Source: Puerhibacterium puerhi (lineage in GTDB: Bacteria > Actinomycetota > Actinomycetes > Actinomycetales > Cellulomonadaceae). From it: a stretch of 33,912 nt of DNA. A model generated the notes under the pieces. It saw only the letters and a program-made list of their open reading frames with translations. It ran no database searches and was not told the DNA's origin. The position numbers and the translations under genes are program-made. The stretch spans positions 1-33,912 of the forward strand of contig NZ_WUWN01000030.1 of assembly GCF_009846865.1 (NCBI RefSeq), given 5' to 3'. Positions 1-8,217 of the stretch are shown piece after piece; within the stretch, counting starts at the first letter, position 1, and each line of letters starts with the position of its first letter.

Positions 1-500
1 GGGGCTGGCCGCCGCGTGGCGCGCCGGGGGAGCGGGCACGGTCGAGGCCGGGGTGCTCCCGACGCCGCCACCCGCCCCCGGTCCTCGTGCCGGTGACGGC
101 GCTGGTGCGGCGACCCCCGCCGGGCGCCGGTGCCGGTGCCGGCGACCTGGACGCCGGCGCGGGCGGGGGCGGTGCCGCGCCGCCGTCCTGGGCGGCGCGC
201 GTCGCGGCCGCCGACATCATCGTCGTCCACCTCGAGCGGCTCGACGCCCGCGCGCTGCACGGCCCGCCGCTGGCGGACGTCGTCGCCGCGGCGCGGCCGG
301 GGGCCGTGCCCGTCGTGGTGCTCGCCGGGCGCGCCGAGGCGTCCCGCCGCGAGTGGTCCGCGGCCGGGCTGAGCGGGGTGCACGAGGTGGGCGACGACGA
401 CGGCGACCGCGTCGCGCGGGTCGCCGCGACGTGGGCACCGCGGTGGCGAGAGGCGTCTCACCGCGGGCGCCCGCTCCCGCACGGCGGCGCGCGTGCTTAG
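1..500 (+). CDS. Glycerate-kinase-like protein, C-terminal fragment (5' end outside window)
   Basis: The frame read from about base 75 to the TAG at 498-500 encodes a C-terminal domain with the pattern AADIIVVHLERLDARALHG followed by a P-V-V-V-L-A-G-R strand and AAGLSGVHEV. This resembles the end of type I glycerate kinases, where the first segment normally reads VVTGEGRLD...G. The glycerate kinase family phosphorylates D-glycerate with ATP. Here the usual T-G-E-G-R-L-D signature is altered (H-L-E-R-L-D, one residue short), so the protein may be divergent or inactive. The first ~55 bases look more kinase-like in the neighbouring frame (GLAAAWRAGGAGTVEAG), with a proline-rich stretch between, so a frameshift or degenerate segment near bases 55-80 is possible. 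Family assignment is tentative. The Fe-S carrier gene follows 40 bp downstream on the same strand. Confidence 0.45.
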   Translation, partial: GWPPRGAPGERARSRPGCSRRRHPPPVLVPVTALVRRPPPGAGAGAGDLDAGAGGGGAAPPSWAARVAAADIIVVHLERLDARALHGPPLADVVAAARPGAVPVVVLAGRAEASRREWSAAGLSGVHEVGDDDGDRVARVAATWAPRWREASHRGRPLPHGGARA

Positions 501-540
501 TATCGGGAAGAGCGTCACCGACCCCGTTGTTGGAGGAAGC

Positions 541-891
541 ATGACCGACACCCTCGAGACCGCCACCCACGGCGTGAACCTCACCGACGTCGCCGCGACC
601 AAGGTGCGCAGCCTCCTGGAGCAGGAGGGGCGTGACGACCTGCGGCTGCGCGTGGCCGTCCAGCCCGGCGGCTGCTCCGGCCTGATCTACCAGCTCTACT
701 TCGACGAGCGCCTGCTCGACGGGGACGCCCTGCGCGACTTCGACGGCGTCGAGGTCGTGGTGGACAAGATGAGCGTCCCCTATCTGGAGGGCGCCACCAT
801 CGACTTCGCGGACTCCATCGAGAAGCAGGGGTTCACGATCGACAACCCCAACGCCGCGAGCTCCTGCGCCTGCGGCGGCTCGTTCGCCTGA
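541..891 (+). CDS. erpA: A-type iron-sulfur cluster carrier/insertion protein (HesB/IscA/ErpA family)
   Basis: This 116-residue protein has the three conserved cysteines of A-type Fe-S carriers: one in GGCSG (about residue 41) and two in the C-terminal C-A-C-G-G motif. Proteins of this family bind a [2Fe-2S] or [4Fe-4S] cluster and pass it to apo-enzymes. In actinobacteria this gene often lies just upstream of ctaC, as here, and a role in supplying clusters to respiratory enzymes such as the Rieske protein is plausible but inferred. The ATG at 541 is chosen over upstream in-frame codons because GGAGG lies at 532-536 and the family N-terminus (LTDVAATKVRSLL) follows closely. The gene ends at a strong hairpin (907-951), so it is probably transcribed separately from ctaC. 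Confidence 0.93.
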   Translation: MTDTLETATHGVNLTDVAATKVRSLLEQEGRDDLRLRVAVQPGGCSGLIYQLYFDERLLDGDALRDFDGVEVVVDKMSVPYLEGATIDFADSIEKQGFTIDNPNAASSCACGGSFA

Positions 892-906
892 CGGCGGTCG
901 CGACCC

Positions 907-951
907 GGACGGGCCCGGTCCCGGAGCACTGCTCCGGGGCCGGGCCCGTCC
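907..951 (+). terminator. Strong hairpin after the Fe-S carrier gene
   Basis: Arms 907-928 and 930-951 are complementary over about 20-21 bp with a single G-T wobble and a 3-5 nt loop around CAC. There is no clear T-tract, as is common for actinobacterial terminators. It begins 16 bp after the stop codon at 891. Confidence 0.75.
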
Positions 952-1169
952 GCGTCCGGCGGGCGTGCGATCCGTCACAGCGGGCGGGTGGACGGCCGGC
1001 CGAGGCGCGCGCCCGCCCGACGGGGCGTGGCCGTGCACCGCTCCGTGCGGGCGCATCGATCTGACATCCCGCCTGCCGGTGTCGTGACCTGGAGGGATGG
1101 TGTCGCAAGGTCGGCACTTCGTCACCTCAGGACCACTCCAAAACGGCCATCTGTGGACGCCAGTCGCGC

Positions 1170-1175
1170 TAGGCT
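1170..1175 (+). promoter_or_regulatory. Candidate -10 element for ctaCDF
   Basis: TAGGCT matches the actinobacterial TANNNT -10 pattern. It lies 28 bp before the ATG at 1204, giving a predicted leader of about 20 nt. No convincing -35 hexamer is seen at 16-18 bp spacing, so the call rests on the -10 and its position only. Confidence 0.35.
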
Positions 1176-1203
1176 GCGATGTATCGAGGACGAAGGTTCC
1201 GCC

Positions 1204-2172
1204 ATGCGCCGTGCCAGCACGGCGCGCGGGACGAGACGTGAAAGGCCTCCCTTGCACTCGAAGCCCCCCACCCGCAGCAGGCGGGCCATCTGGCGCGCGT
1301 CGGCGATCGCCGGCGCCGTCGCCCTGCTGGCCTCCGGCTGCGCGAGCGACTCTGTCAAGCGCGGGTACCTGCCCGGATTCGACGACGGGGAGGTGACCAA
1401 CCACACCGGGACCATCACCCACCTCTGGGTCGGCTCGTGGATCGCCGCTCTCTTCGTCGGCGTCGTGACCTGGGGGCTGATGCTCTGGTGCATCGCCGCG
1501 TACCGGAAGCGCAGGGACGACCACCAGCTGCCGGTGCAGACGCGGTACCACCTGCCGCTCGAGCTGATGTACACGGCCGTGCCGATCCTGATGGTCCTGG
1601 TGCTCTTCTACTACACGGACCGCGACATGTCGCAGATCCAGGACACCAGCGCCGAGCCGGACGTCAACATCCAGGTCATCGGCAAGCAGTGGAGCTGGGA
1701 CTTCAACTACCTCGACGACGGCGTCTACGACTCGGGTCAGCACCTGATCGACGTCGGCGGGCAGACCGAGGAGGACGAGGTCGACGGCGCTCCCGGGACC
1801 TCCGCCGCGCTGCCCACGCTGTACCTGCCGGTGGGCCAGACCGTCCAGTTCCAGCTCGACGCGCGCGACGTCATCCACTCGTTCTGGATCCCGGCGTTCC
1901 TCTACAAGGAGGACATGATCCCGGGCCGGACGAACACGTTCCAGGTCACCCCGACGCGCGAGGGGACCTACGCCGGCAAGTGCGCCGAGCTCTGCGGAGA
2001 GTTCCACTCCGGCATGCTCTTCAACGTCAAGGTCGTCTCGCAGGAGGAGTACGACGCGCACATGGAAGACCTGCGCGCTGCCGGCCAGACCGGTGAGCTC
2101 GGCCTCGACCTCAACCGTCACCAGGACCCCCCGGCGACGGACGACCTGAACCTCGAGGAGAACGAGCGCTGA
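1204..2172 (+). CDS. ctaC: Cytochrome c oxidase subunit II (aa3 type), lipoprotein precursor
   Basis: Subunit II of cytochrome aa3 oxidase takes electrons from cytochrome c (QcrC in actinobacteria) through its binuclear CuA centre and passes them to subunit I. Residues 27-46 form a lipoprotein signal ending LLASGC, with Cys46 as the likely lipidated residue. Two membrane helices follow (about 75-98 and 118-137), then the periplasmic cupredoxin domain. The CuA ligands are all visible: His225, and Cys260, Glu262, Cys264, His268 and Met271 in the [12 protein letters not shown] motif. The ATG at 1204 is placed by the candidate -10 upstream. A TTG at 1252, eight bases after AAAGG, would give a shorter and more typical signal peptide and is a real alternative. 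The stop overlaps the ctaD start (TGATG at 2170-2174), so the two are translationally coupled. Confidence 0.95.
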   Translation: MRRASTARGTRRERPPLHSKPPTRSRRAIWRASAIAGAVALLASGCASDSVKRGYLPGFDDGEVTNHTGTITHLWVGSWIAALFVGVVTWGLMLWCIAAYRKRRDDHQLPVQTRYHLPLELMYTAVPILMVLVLFYYTDRDMSQIQDTSAEPDVNIQVIGKQWSWDFNYLDDGVYDSGQHLIDVGGQTEEDEVDGAPGTSAALPTLYLPVGQTVQFQLDARDVIHSFWIPAFLYKEDMIPGRTNTFQVTPTREGTYAGKCAELCGEFHSGMLFNVKVVSQEEYDAHMEDLRAAGQTGELGLDLNRHQDPPATDDLNLEENER

Positions 2173-4004
2173 TGGCCACCACCACCTCTCACGCCCCGGC
2201 GGCGGAGATCGTCCCTGGGCTGGCCCCCCGGCGCCAGACCCTCGGACGGACCGTCGTCAAGTGGATCACCTCCACCGACCACAAGACGATCGGGTACATG
2301 TACCTGATCACGTCGGTGCTGTGGTTCTGCATCGGTGGTGTCCTGGCGCTGCTGATCCGCGCCGAGCTCTTCGAGCCGGGCATCCAGATCGTGCAGAGCA
2401 AGGAGCAGTACAACCAGCTCTTCACGATGCACGGCACGATCATGCTGCTCATGTTCGCGACGCCGCTGTTCTCCGGCTTCACCAACGTGATCATGCCGCT
2501 GCAGATCGGCGCGCCCGACGTCGCGTTCCCGCGGCTGAACATGCTGGCCTACTGGATGTACTCGTTCGGCAGCCTCATCGCCGCCGCCGGCTTCTTCACG
2601 CCGCAGGGCGCCGCGTCGTTCGGCTGGTTCGCCTACGCGCCGCTGTCGAACACCACGTTCAGCCCCGGGCTGGGCGGTGACCTGTGGGTCTTCGGCCTGG
2701 CGTTGTCCGGCTTCGGCACCATCCTCGGCGCCGTCAACTTCATCACCACGATCATCACCATGCGCATGCCCGGCATGACGATGTTCCGGATGCCGATCTT
2801 CACCTGGAACACCCTCATCACCAGCCTCCTGGTGCTGATGGCGTTCCCGCCGCTGGCCGCCGCCCTCTTCGCGCTCGGCGCGGACCGCACGCTCGGCGCC
2901 CAGGTGTTCAACCCGGAGAACGGTGGCGCCATCCTCTGGCAGCACCTGTTCTGGTTCTTCGGCCACCCCGAGGTGTACATCATCGCGCTGCCGTTCTTCG
3001 GCATCGTGTCGGAGGTCCTGCCGGTGTTCAGCCGCAAGCCGATCTTCGGCTACAAGGGCCTCATCTACGCGACGATCGCCATCGCGGCGCTGTCCGTGAC
3101 CGTGTGGGCCCACCACATGTACGTCACCGGCGCGGTCCTGCTGCCCTTCTTCGCCTTCATGACGATGCTCATCGCCGTGCCGACGGGCGTGAAGTTCTAC
3201 AACTGGATCGGCACGATGTGGCGGGGCAAGCTCACCTTCGAGACGCCCATGCTGTGGTCCATCGGCTTCCTGGTGACGTTCCTGTTCGGCGGCCTGACGG
3301 GCGTCATCCTGTCGAGCCCCGCGCTGGACTTCCAGCTGTCCGACTCGTACTTCGTGGTCGCGCACTTCCACTACGTCGTGTTCGGGACCGTGGTGTTCGC
3401 GATGTTCGCCGGCTTCTACTTCTGGTGGCCCAAGTTCACCGGCCGCATGCTCAACGAGCGGCTCGGCAAGGTGCACTTCTGGATGCTGTTCGTCGGCTTC
3501 CACACCACGTTCCTCGTCCAGCACTGGCTGGGTGTCGAGGGCATGCCGCGTCGCTACGCCGACTACATGCCGGAGGAGGGCTTCACCTGGGAGAACCAGG
3601 TCTCCACGGTCGGTGCGTTCCTCACCGCGGCGTCGATGCTCCCGTTCTTCTGGAACGTGTACACCACCTGGCGCAACGCGCCGAAGGTGACGGTCGACGA
3701 CCCGTGGGGCTACGGCCGCTCGCTGGAGTGGGCCACGTCCTGCCCGCCGCCGCGGCACAACTTCAGCTCGCTGCCGCGCGTCCGTTCGGAGTCCCCGGCG
3801 TTCGACCTGCACCACCCCGAGGTGGCTGCGATGGAGCACCCGGACCTGTACCCGGGTGTGCTGGACAAGGTGTACGGCGAGGCGGACCGGCGCGGCCAGC
3901 AGCCGCTGGCGCAGGAGCGCTCCGGCCAGCAGTACCCGGAGCGTCAGCAGACCACGACCCAGGTCCTGGACGAGCCCCGCACCGACGAGGAGACCGGCAA
4001 GTGA
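2172..4004 (+). CDS. ctaD: Cytochrome c oxidase subunit I (aa3 type)
   Basis: This 610-residue protein is the haem-copper catalytic subunit that reduces O2 to water and pumps protons. Twelve hydrophobic helices are apparent. Ligands follow the family pattern: His87 (in TMHGTI) and His400 for haem a, His398 (VVAHFHYV) for haem a3, and His265, His314 and His315 for CuB. Tyr269 in GHPEVYI is placed for the His-Tyr cross-link, and the GHPEVYI glutamate of the K/D-channel type is present. The C-terminal ~100 residues are hydrophilic and rich in Gln/Glu/Arg, as in other actinobacterial CtaD proteins. The start ATG overlaps the ctaC stop by one base, and the end overlaps the ctaF start as GTGA at 4001-4004. 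Confidence 0.97.
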   Translation: MATTTSHAPAAEIVPGLAPRRQTLGRTVVKWITSTDHKTIGYMYLITSVLWFCIGGVLALLIRAELFEPGIQIVQSKEQYNQLFTMHGTIMLLMFATPLFSGFTNVIMPLQIGAPDVAFPRLNMLAYWMYSFGSLIAAAGFFTPQGAASFGWFAYAPLSNTTFSPGLGGDLWVFGLALSGFGTILGAVNFITTIITMRMPGMTMFRMPIFTWNTLITSLLVLMAFPPLAAALFALGADRTLGAQVFNPENGGAILWQHLFWFFGHPEVYIIALPFFGIVSEVLPVFSRKPIFGYKGLIYATIAIAALSVTVWAHHMYVTGAVLLPFFAFMTMLIAVPTGVKFYNWIGTMWRGKLTFETPMLWSIGFLVTFLFGGLTGVILSSPALDFQLSDSYFVVAHFHYVVFGTVVFAMFAGFYFWWPKFTGRMLNERLGKVHFWMLFVGFHTTFLVQHWLGVEGMPRRYADYMPEEGFTWENQVSTVGAFLTAASMLPFFWNVYTTWRNAPKVTVDDPWGYGRSLEWATSCPPPRHNFSSLPRVRSESPAFDLHHPEVAAMEHPDLYPGVLDKVYGEADRRGQQPLAQERSGQQYPERQQTTTQVLDEPRTDEETGK

Positions 4005-4402
4005 AGATCGAGATCAAGCTCTTCCTCTGGCTCACGCCGTTCTTCCTGGTCGTGGGAGTCATCTACGGCCTGCTCACCGAGTGGGAGGAGCCGGTCGGGT
4101 TCCTCGGCATCCCGCTGGTCGGCGGCCTCATGGCGATGGTCGGTGCCTACCTGGCGCTGACGGCCCGCCGCATCGACCCGCGTCCCGAGGACGACGAGGA
4201 CGGTGACATCGAGGAGGGTGCCGGCGACCAGGGTGTCTACGCCCCGTGGAGCTGGTGGCCGCTCGTCCTCGGTTCGGCGGCCGCCGTCGGGTTCCTCGGC
4301 ATGGCCGTGGGCTGGTGGGTCGTCTACATCGGCTTCATGATCGGCGTCATCGCCCTCGTCGGCTGGGTCTTCGAGTTCAGCCGCGGGCAGCACGCCCACT
4401 GA
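4001..4402 (+). CDS. ctaF: Cytochrome c oxidase subunit IV (actinobacterial CtaF type)
   Basis: This 133-residue protein begins with GTG in the GTGA overlap with the ctaD stop. It has two membrane helices near the N-terminus (about 8-25 and 30-50), an acidic loop ([13 protein letters not shown]) and two more helices (about 84-102 and 105-122), ending in [10 protein letters not shown]. This is the layout of the small actinobacterial subunit IV that is found only with actinobacterial aa3 oxidases. Its exact function in the complex is not well defined; it is a structural subunit of the bc1-aa3 supercomplex. It is the last gene of the ctaCDF operon, followed by the hairpin at 4416-4457. Confidence 0.92.
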   Translation: MKIEIKLFLWLTPFFLVVGVIYGLLTEWEEPVGFLGIPLVGGLMAMVGAYLALTARRIDPRPEDDEDGDIEEGAGDQGVYAPWSWWPLVLGSAAAVGFLGMAVGWWVVYIGFMIGVIALVGWVFEFSRGQHAH

Positions 4403-4415
4403 GCACCCGCTCGCA

Positions 4416-4457
4416 CGCAAGGGCCCCGCACCGGATCTCCGGTGCGGGGCCCTTGCG
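4416..4457. terminator. Bidirectional terminator between ctaF and the aminotransferase gene
   Basis: Perfect 20-bp arms at 4416-4435 and 4438-4457 enclose a TC dinucleotide, so the effective stem is about 19 bp with a 4-nt loop. It lies 14 bp after the ctaF stop and 33 bp from the stop of the convergent aminotransferase gene, and is placed to end both transcripts. Confidence 0.8.
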
Positions 4458-4489
4458 CGTGTGCGGGTCTGTGCGCCCGTGAGAGGTGC

Positions 4490-5629
4490 TCAGGCCGGCG
4501 CGGGCAGCACCTTGAGCCCGCGGACCAGGTCCTCCGGCTCGACCGCGAGGTTGACGCGCACCCAGCCCTCGCCGGAGCGGCCGAACGCCGAGCCGGGCGC
4601 CACGGCCACCCGCTCGGTGCGCAGCAGGTCGAGGCACCAGGCCTCGACGTCGCCGCCGCTGGCGTGGGCGACGTCGACCCACAGGTAGAACGCGCCCCGG
4701 GCGCGGTGGTAGCGCACGCCCGCCTCGTCGAGCGTGCGGCCGGCCAGCTCGCGGTGCGCCCGGTAGGTCCGGGCGGCGTGCACGACGGCGTCCTGGGGGC
4801 CGGTGAGGGCCGCCAGCGCGGCGTGCTGGTCCGGCATGGCGACGCAGCTGATCGTCGCCTCCTGCAGGTGCGGCAGGACATCGGCGAACGCCGGGGGAGC
4901 CACGAGGTAGCCGACGCGGGCGCCCGTCATCGCGTACGACTTGGACAGGGAGAAGATGCTGAGCACGCGGCCGTCCGTGTCGAGCGCCCCCAGCGACGTG
5001 TGCGGTTCGTCGGCGAAGTGCTCGTACACCTCGTCGGAGAGCACCCACAGGTCGGCCTCGCGGGCGACCTCGAGCACGGCGCGCAGGTCGGCCTCGGGCA
5101 GGACGACACCGAGCGGGTTGGACGGCGAGTTCACCACGATCGCCCGCGTGCGCGGCGTGACGAGCCGCCGCAGCGCGTCGGGGTCCGGCCGGAAGCCGTC
5201 CTCGGGCCGCAGCGGGTAGGGCACCGGCACGGCGCCGAGGGTCCGGGGCGCCATCGTGAACACCGTGTAGCCGGGGTCGGGCACCAGCACCTCGTCGCCG
5301 GCGTCGAGGACCATGCCGAGCGCCTGGTGGAGCGCCTGCGTCGCACCGACGGTGACCCACACCTGCGCAGGGTCCACCGCCATGCCGTTCTCGCGGGCGA
5401 GCTTCGATGCCACGGCCGCCCGCAGCGGCGCGATGCCGCCGTTCGGGCCGTAGTCCACGAGGCCGGCCGCCCAGGCGTCCCGGGCGGCCTCGACGACGTG
5501 CGGCGAGACCGGCAGGTGCGGCTCGCCGACGGCGAGGTTGACCACGCCGTCCACCCCGAGCGCCGCCTCGAACACGCGGCGGATGCCGGACGGCGGGACG
5601 AGCCTGGCGTGCGGGGCGATGTGCGGCAT
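4490..5629 (-). CDS. Class I/II PLP-dependent aminotransferase
   Basis: This 379-residue protein is a fold-type I aminotransferase. The Schiff-base lysine is Lys230 in SLSKSYAMTGARVGY. Also visible are Asn171 in NSPSNPLG, Asp199 in SDEVYE, which contacts the PLP pyridine nitrogen, and a C-terminal VRVNLA arginine expected to bind the substrate carboxylate. The N-terminus reads NLAVGEPHLPVSP, close to aspartate/aromatic aminotransferases of subgroup I-gamma. Amino donor and acceptor cannot be predicted. The ATG at 5629 is the first start before the fold begins. The gene is transcribed away from the island at 5.7 kb and may be backbone or may feed nitrogen from that pathway into an amino acid; sequence alone does not decide. 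Confidence 0.88.
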   Translation of the reverse strand: MPHIAPHARLVPPSGIRRVFEAALGVDGVVNLAVGEPHLPVSPHVVEAARDAWAAGLVDYGPNGGIAPLRAAVASKLARENGMAVDPAQVWVTVGATQALHQALGMVLDAGDEVLVPDPGYTVFTMAPRTLGAVPVPYPLRPEDGFRPDPDALRRLVTPRTRAIVVNSPSNPLGVVLPEADLRAVLEVAREADLWVLSDEVYEHFADEPHTSLGALDTDGRVLSIFSLSKSYAMTGARVGYLVAPPAFADVLPHLQEATISCVAMPDQHAALAALTGPQDAVVHAARTYRAHRELAGRTLDEAGVRYHRARGAFYLWVDVAHASGGDVEAWCLDLLRTERVAVAPGSAFGRSGEGWVRVNLAVEPEDLVRGLKVLPAPA

Positions 5630-5714
5630 GGCGGCACGGTAGCCCTGTGATGTGTCGAGCCGGTTGCCGCCGTGAACCGTTGTGGGTGGTGGGCGGCCCC
5701 GAGGGGGCGCGCGG

Positions 5715-7136
5715 TCAGCAGCCCGCCGGGACCAGGCGGGCGAGCGCCCGCCGCACCGCCCCCGGGAGGTCGGACCCGAGGTCGCGCACCGCCGCGTGCA
5801 CGCTCGCGGCGCCCAGGCCGGTCGGCGCGAGCGCCTCGTCGAGCAGCGCGTCCCTCTCGGCGGCGTCGAACGGCGAGGCGACGGCGTCGCCTGCGGGGTG
5901 CTCGACGCTCGCGGTCAGCGTGGTGCCGTCGGCGAGCTCGAGGGTCACGCGCGCAGGACGCGCCGTCGGGTCCGGGCCCCGCAGCGACTCGGTGGCGTCG
6001 ACGGTGCTGACCAGCGCGGCCACCCGCGCGACGCGCGGGTCCGGTGGCACCGCCGCCCGGTGCGGGGCGACGTCGCCGTGCACCAGCGCCGAGGCCAGCA
6101 CGAACGGCACGGAGAAGTGTGCGCCCAGCCGGCTGTGCCAGGTGGTCGCGCCGAGCGACGCGCCGAGCCCGGTGACCTCGGCCCGCACGGCGACGACGTC
6201 GTCGGCGTCACGGCCGGTGCCCGCCAGGCGGTGGCGCAGCTCCCGTGCGGCGTCGGCGGCGCCGTGCGTCCAGGCGCACCCGGAGTACTGCTTGAGATAG
6301 CTGGTGGTGACCGCGGGTGTCCCGCCGAGATCGGCCACGAGGAGGTCGGCTTCCACCTCGCCGAGGGTGCCGCCCAGGTGCGGCGCGGGCACCGGGTGGG
6401 CGAGCGGCAGCGCCGAGGCCGCGAGGCGGGCGGCGGCCAGGCCGGCGACGTTGGCGGCGCCCACCCACTGGTCGCGCACGGCGCTGCCGGCAAGCACGGG
6501 ACCCCAGCCCGTCGCGACCGGCAGCGCGCACGCGGCCTCGATCGCCCGCCGCACGCCGGCGGCGTCCAGACCCAGGAGCAGGGCGCAGCCCGCCGCGGCG
6601 CCGGGCAGCCCGATCACGCCGTGGGTGTGCACGCGCGGGTCCAGCCGGGCGGCGCGGCCGAATCGCGTCGCCAGCTCGTAGGCCACGAACAGCGCGTCCC
6701 ACAGCCGGGCGCCGGACAGGCCGAGCCGCTCGGCGAGAGCGAGCACCGCCGGAGCCGTCTGCGCGGCGGGGTGCCCCTGCGCGTGCCGGTTGCCCTCGTC
6801 GCGCTCCACCGTCACCGCGGCGACGCCGTTGAGCCACGCCGCCGTCTCGGCCGTGGCGCGGCGGCCGCTACCGATCACCGTGGCCGTGCCGGGCTCGGGG
6901 TCCCAGGCCGCGAGCAGGGTGCGCTGCTCCGGTGTCGTCGCGCCGGCGACCGTCACGGCCAGCAGGTTGCCCACCGCGTCGCGCAGCGCGGCGCGCGCGG
7001 CGTCGTCCGCGCGCGCCCACGGCTCCGAGACAGCCCAGGCCGCCAGCGCGCCGAGCGCGTCGGCGCCAACCGGGTCGCCCGTCGCGGGGCCCGTGTGCTC
7101 CGTCCGTCCCACACCTCGTGCCTGCGTTGTCCGCAC
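5715..7136 (-). CDS. MmgE/PrpD family protein
   Basis: The protein (473 residues from the GTG at 7136, or 465 from the GTG at 7112) matches the two-domain MmgE/PrpD fold. It has an all-alpha N-terminal part with AAWLNGVAAVTVERDEGNR and GHPAAQTAPAVLALAE, then HTHGVIGLPGAAAGCALLLGL. A second domain follows with YLKQYSGCAWTHGAADAA and a beta-rich VTLELADGTTLTASVEHPAGD. The family includes 2-methylcitrate dehydratase, cis-aconitate decarboxylase and iminodisuccinate epimerase, all acting on small polycarboxylates. The specific reaction here is unknown. No strong ribosome site marks the start, so it could be either GTG. It is divergent from the IclR gene, a common arrangement for a regulator and its target, so it is likely part of the island's pathway. 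Confidence 0.82.
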   Translation of the reverse strand: MRTTQARGVGRTEHTGPATGDPVGADALGALAAWAVSEPWARADDAARAALRDAVGNLLAVTVAGATTPEQRTLLAAWDPEPGTATVIGSGRRATAETAAWLNGVAAVTVERDEGNRHAQGHPAAQTAPAVLALAERLGLSGARLWDALFVAYELATRFGRAARLDPRVHTHGVIGLPGAAAGCALLLGLDAAGVRRAIEAACALPVATGWGPVLAGSAVRDQWVGAANVAGLAAARLAASALPLAHPVPAPHLGGTLGEVEADLLVADLGGTPAVTTSYLKQYSGCAWTHGAADAARELRHRLAGTGRDADDVVAVRAEVTGLGASLGATTWHSRLGAHFSVPFVLASALVHGDVAPHRAAVPPDPRVARVAALVSTVDATESLRGPDPTARPARVTLELADGTTLTASVEHPAGDAVASPFDAAERDALLDEALAPTGLGAASVHAAVRDLGSDLPGAVRRALARLVPAGC

Positions 7137-7162
7137 CGTGACCGCCCGTCTATGGTTCCGCC

Positions 7163-7182
7163 ACCGGCCCCGCGGGGCCGGT
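7163..7182. promoter_or_regulatory. 20-bp perfect palindrome in the divergent promoter region
   Basis: ACCGGCCCCGCGGGGCCGGT is a perfect 20-bp palindrome, 27 bp upstream of the MmgE/PrpD start and 114 bp before the IclR start. Its position suggests an operator for the adjacent IclR regulator. It could also arise by chance in such GC-rich sequence or act as a hairpin. Confidence 0.4.
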
Positions 7183-7295
7183 ACCTGTGCCGCCCGGACC
7201 CTAGGCGGCCGAGTTGTCTTCGCGATGTGGCGGCCGTTTCGCCGCGGTTTCGCCGCCGGAGACAGCGGCGGCCGCGCCCACCAGGGAGGTACGGC

Positions 7296-8063
7296 ATGGA
7301 GAACACCCGGTCCGCGTCGACGACCAGCCGTGTGCTGGTCGTCCTGCAGGCTCTCGCCGACGCGAACGGTCCGGTGTGTACGGCCGACCTGGCCGCCACC
7401 ACCGGCCTCGACCGTGGCGAGGTGCACCGGATCCTCCAGGAGCTGCTCGGCGCGGGCTTCGCCAGCACCGAGCCCGGCACCGGGCTGTTCCGCACCGGCC
7501 CGGCCGCTCTGGGGCTCGGCAACCAGGCGCGGCGGCGCGACGCCCTGCGCGACGCGGCCATGCCGGTCGTCGCGCGGCTGGCCGCCCTGACGGGGGAGAC
7601 GGCGACGCTCAGCGCGCGCCAGGGCTACGAGCGCTGCTACGTCGGGCAGGTCGAGAGCATGCAGCCGATCCGTATCTCGGTGACGCTCGGGGAGCGCATC
7701 CCGCTGGTGTCGGGCGCGAACGGGCTCGCGATCCTGGCGTTCCTGCCCGACGCCGACGTCGAGCAGGTGCTGCGGCTGCCCCGGCCGCGGTGGACCGCCA
7801 GCACGGTGACCGACGTGGCGGCCATCCGCGAGCGGCTCGCGGTCGTCCGGGAGCAGGGCTGGGCACGCACCGACGGCGAGCGGGTGCGGCACTCGGCCTC
7901 GGTCGCGGCGCCGGTCCTGGCCCCCGACGGGGTCCCCGCGGGCTCGCTGTCGGTCGCCTACCTGGCCGAACGGGCGGACGAGGAGGCGATCGCGGCCCTG
8001 CCCGAGGCGGTCCTCGCCGCCGCGGCGGAGGCGACCGAGCGGCTGCGCGACGCCGTGGCGTAA
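7296..8063 (+). CDS. IclR family transcriptional regulator
   Basis: This 255-residue protein has an N-terminal winged helix-turn-helix (about residues 8-65, with TADLAATTGLDRGEVHRILQ as the recognition region). An IclR effector domain of about 170 residues follows, including SARQGYERCYVGQVES, a GERIPLVSGANGLAILAF segment and RTDGERVRHSASVAAPVL. IclR proteins bind small carboxylates or aromatic acids and often control neighbouring catabolic operons, as repressor or activator. It sits between the divergent MmgE/PrpD gene and the ABC operon and is the only regulator in the island, so it probably controls both. The start at 7296 has a good AGGGAGG at 7283-7289. The effector is unknown. Confidence 0.92.
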   Translation: MENTRSASTTSRVLVVLQALADANGPVCTADLAATTGLDRGEVHRILQELLGAGFASTEPGTGLFRTGPAALGLGNQARRRDALRDAAMPVVARLAALTGETATLSARQGYERCYVGQVESMQPIRISVTLGERIPLVSGANGLAILAFLPDADVEQVLRLPRPRWTASTVTDVAAIRERLAVVREQGWARTDGERVRHSASVAAPVLAPDGVPAGSLSVAYLAERADEEAIAALPEAVLAAAAEATERLRDAVA

Positions 8064-8098
8064 CGCGGTCCGGCGATCGCACGGGCGCCCCGTTACAC

Positions 8099-8124
8099 GC
8101 GGGCAACACGCCAGCACTGCCCGC
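8099..8124. promoter_or_regulatory. Candidate operator upstream of the ABC operon
   Basis: Inverted repeat GCGGGCA (8099-8105) and TGCCCGC (8118-8124) with a 12-bp spacer, in the 154-bp gap between the IclR gene and the importer operon. A -10-like TAGGTT lies at 8162-8167, followed by AGGAGG at 8207-8212 for the ATPase start. Binding by the adjacent IclR protein is a guess. Confidence 0.35.
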
Positions 8125-8217
8125 GCAACAACCGGGCAAATCGACCGCAACGTCGCCTCCCTAGGTTGGCCACAGCCCGGGAACCCGCCCGGGCGTTCGA
8201 GCTCGCAGGAGGCGCTC

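Larger units (their letters stand above)
892..1203. other. Intergenic region between the Fe-S carrier gene and ctaC
   Basis: This 312-bp gap holds the terminator hairpin at 907-951 and then a less GC-extreme stretch (about 1090-1200) that should contain the ctaC promoter. No credible coding sequence is seen in it. An open frame runs from 988 into ctaC, but it has low-complexity, shadow-like content before residue 73 and no family similarity there. Confidence 0.6.

Noticed and set aside
217-2121. Long minus-strand open frame across the Fe-S carrier and ctaC genes
   Set aside because: It is antisense to two well-conserved genes, has low-complexity Arg/Ala/Val-rich content and no recognisable domain. 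Such frames are expected opposite GC-rich coding DNA.
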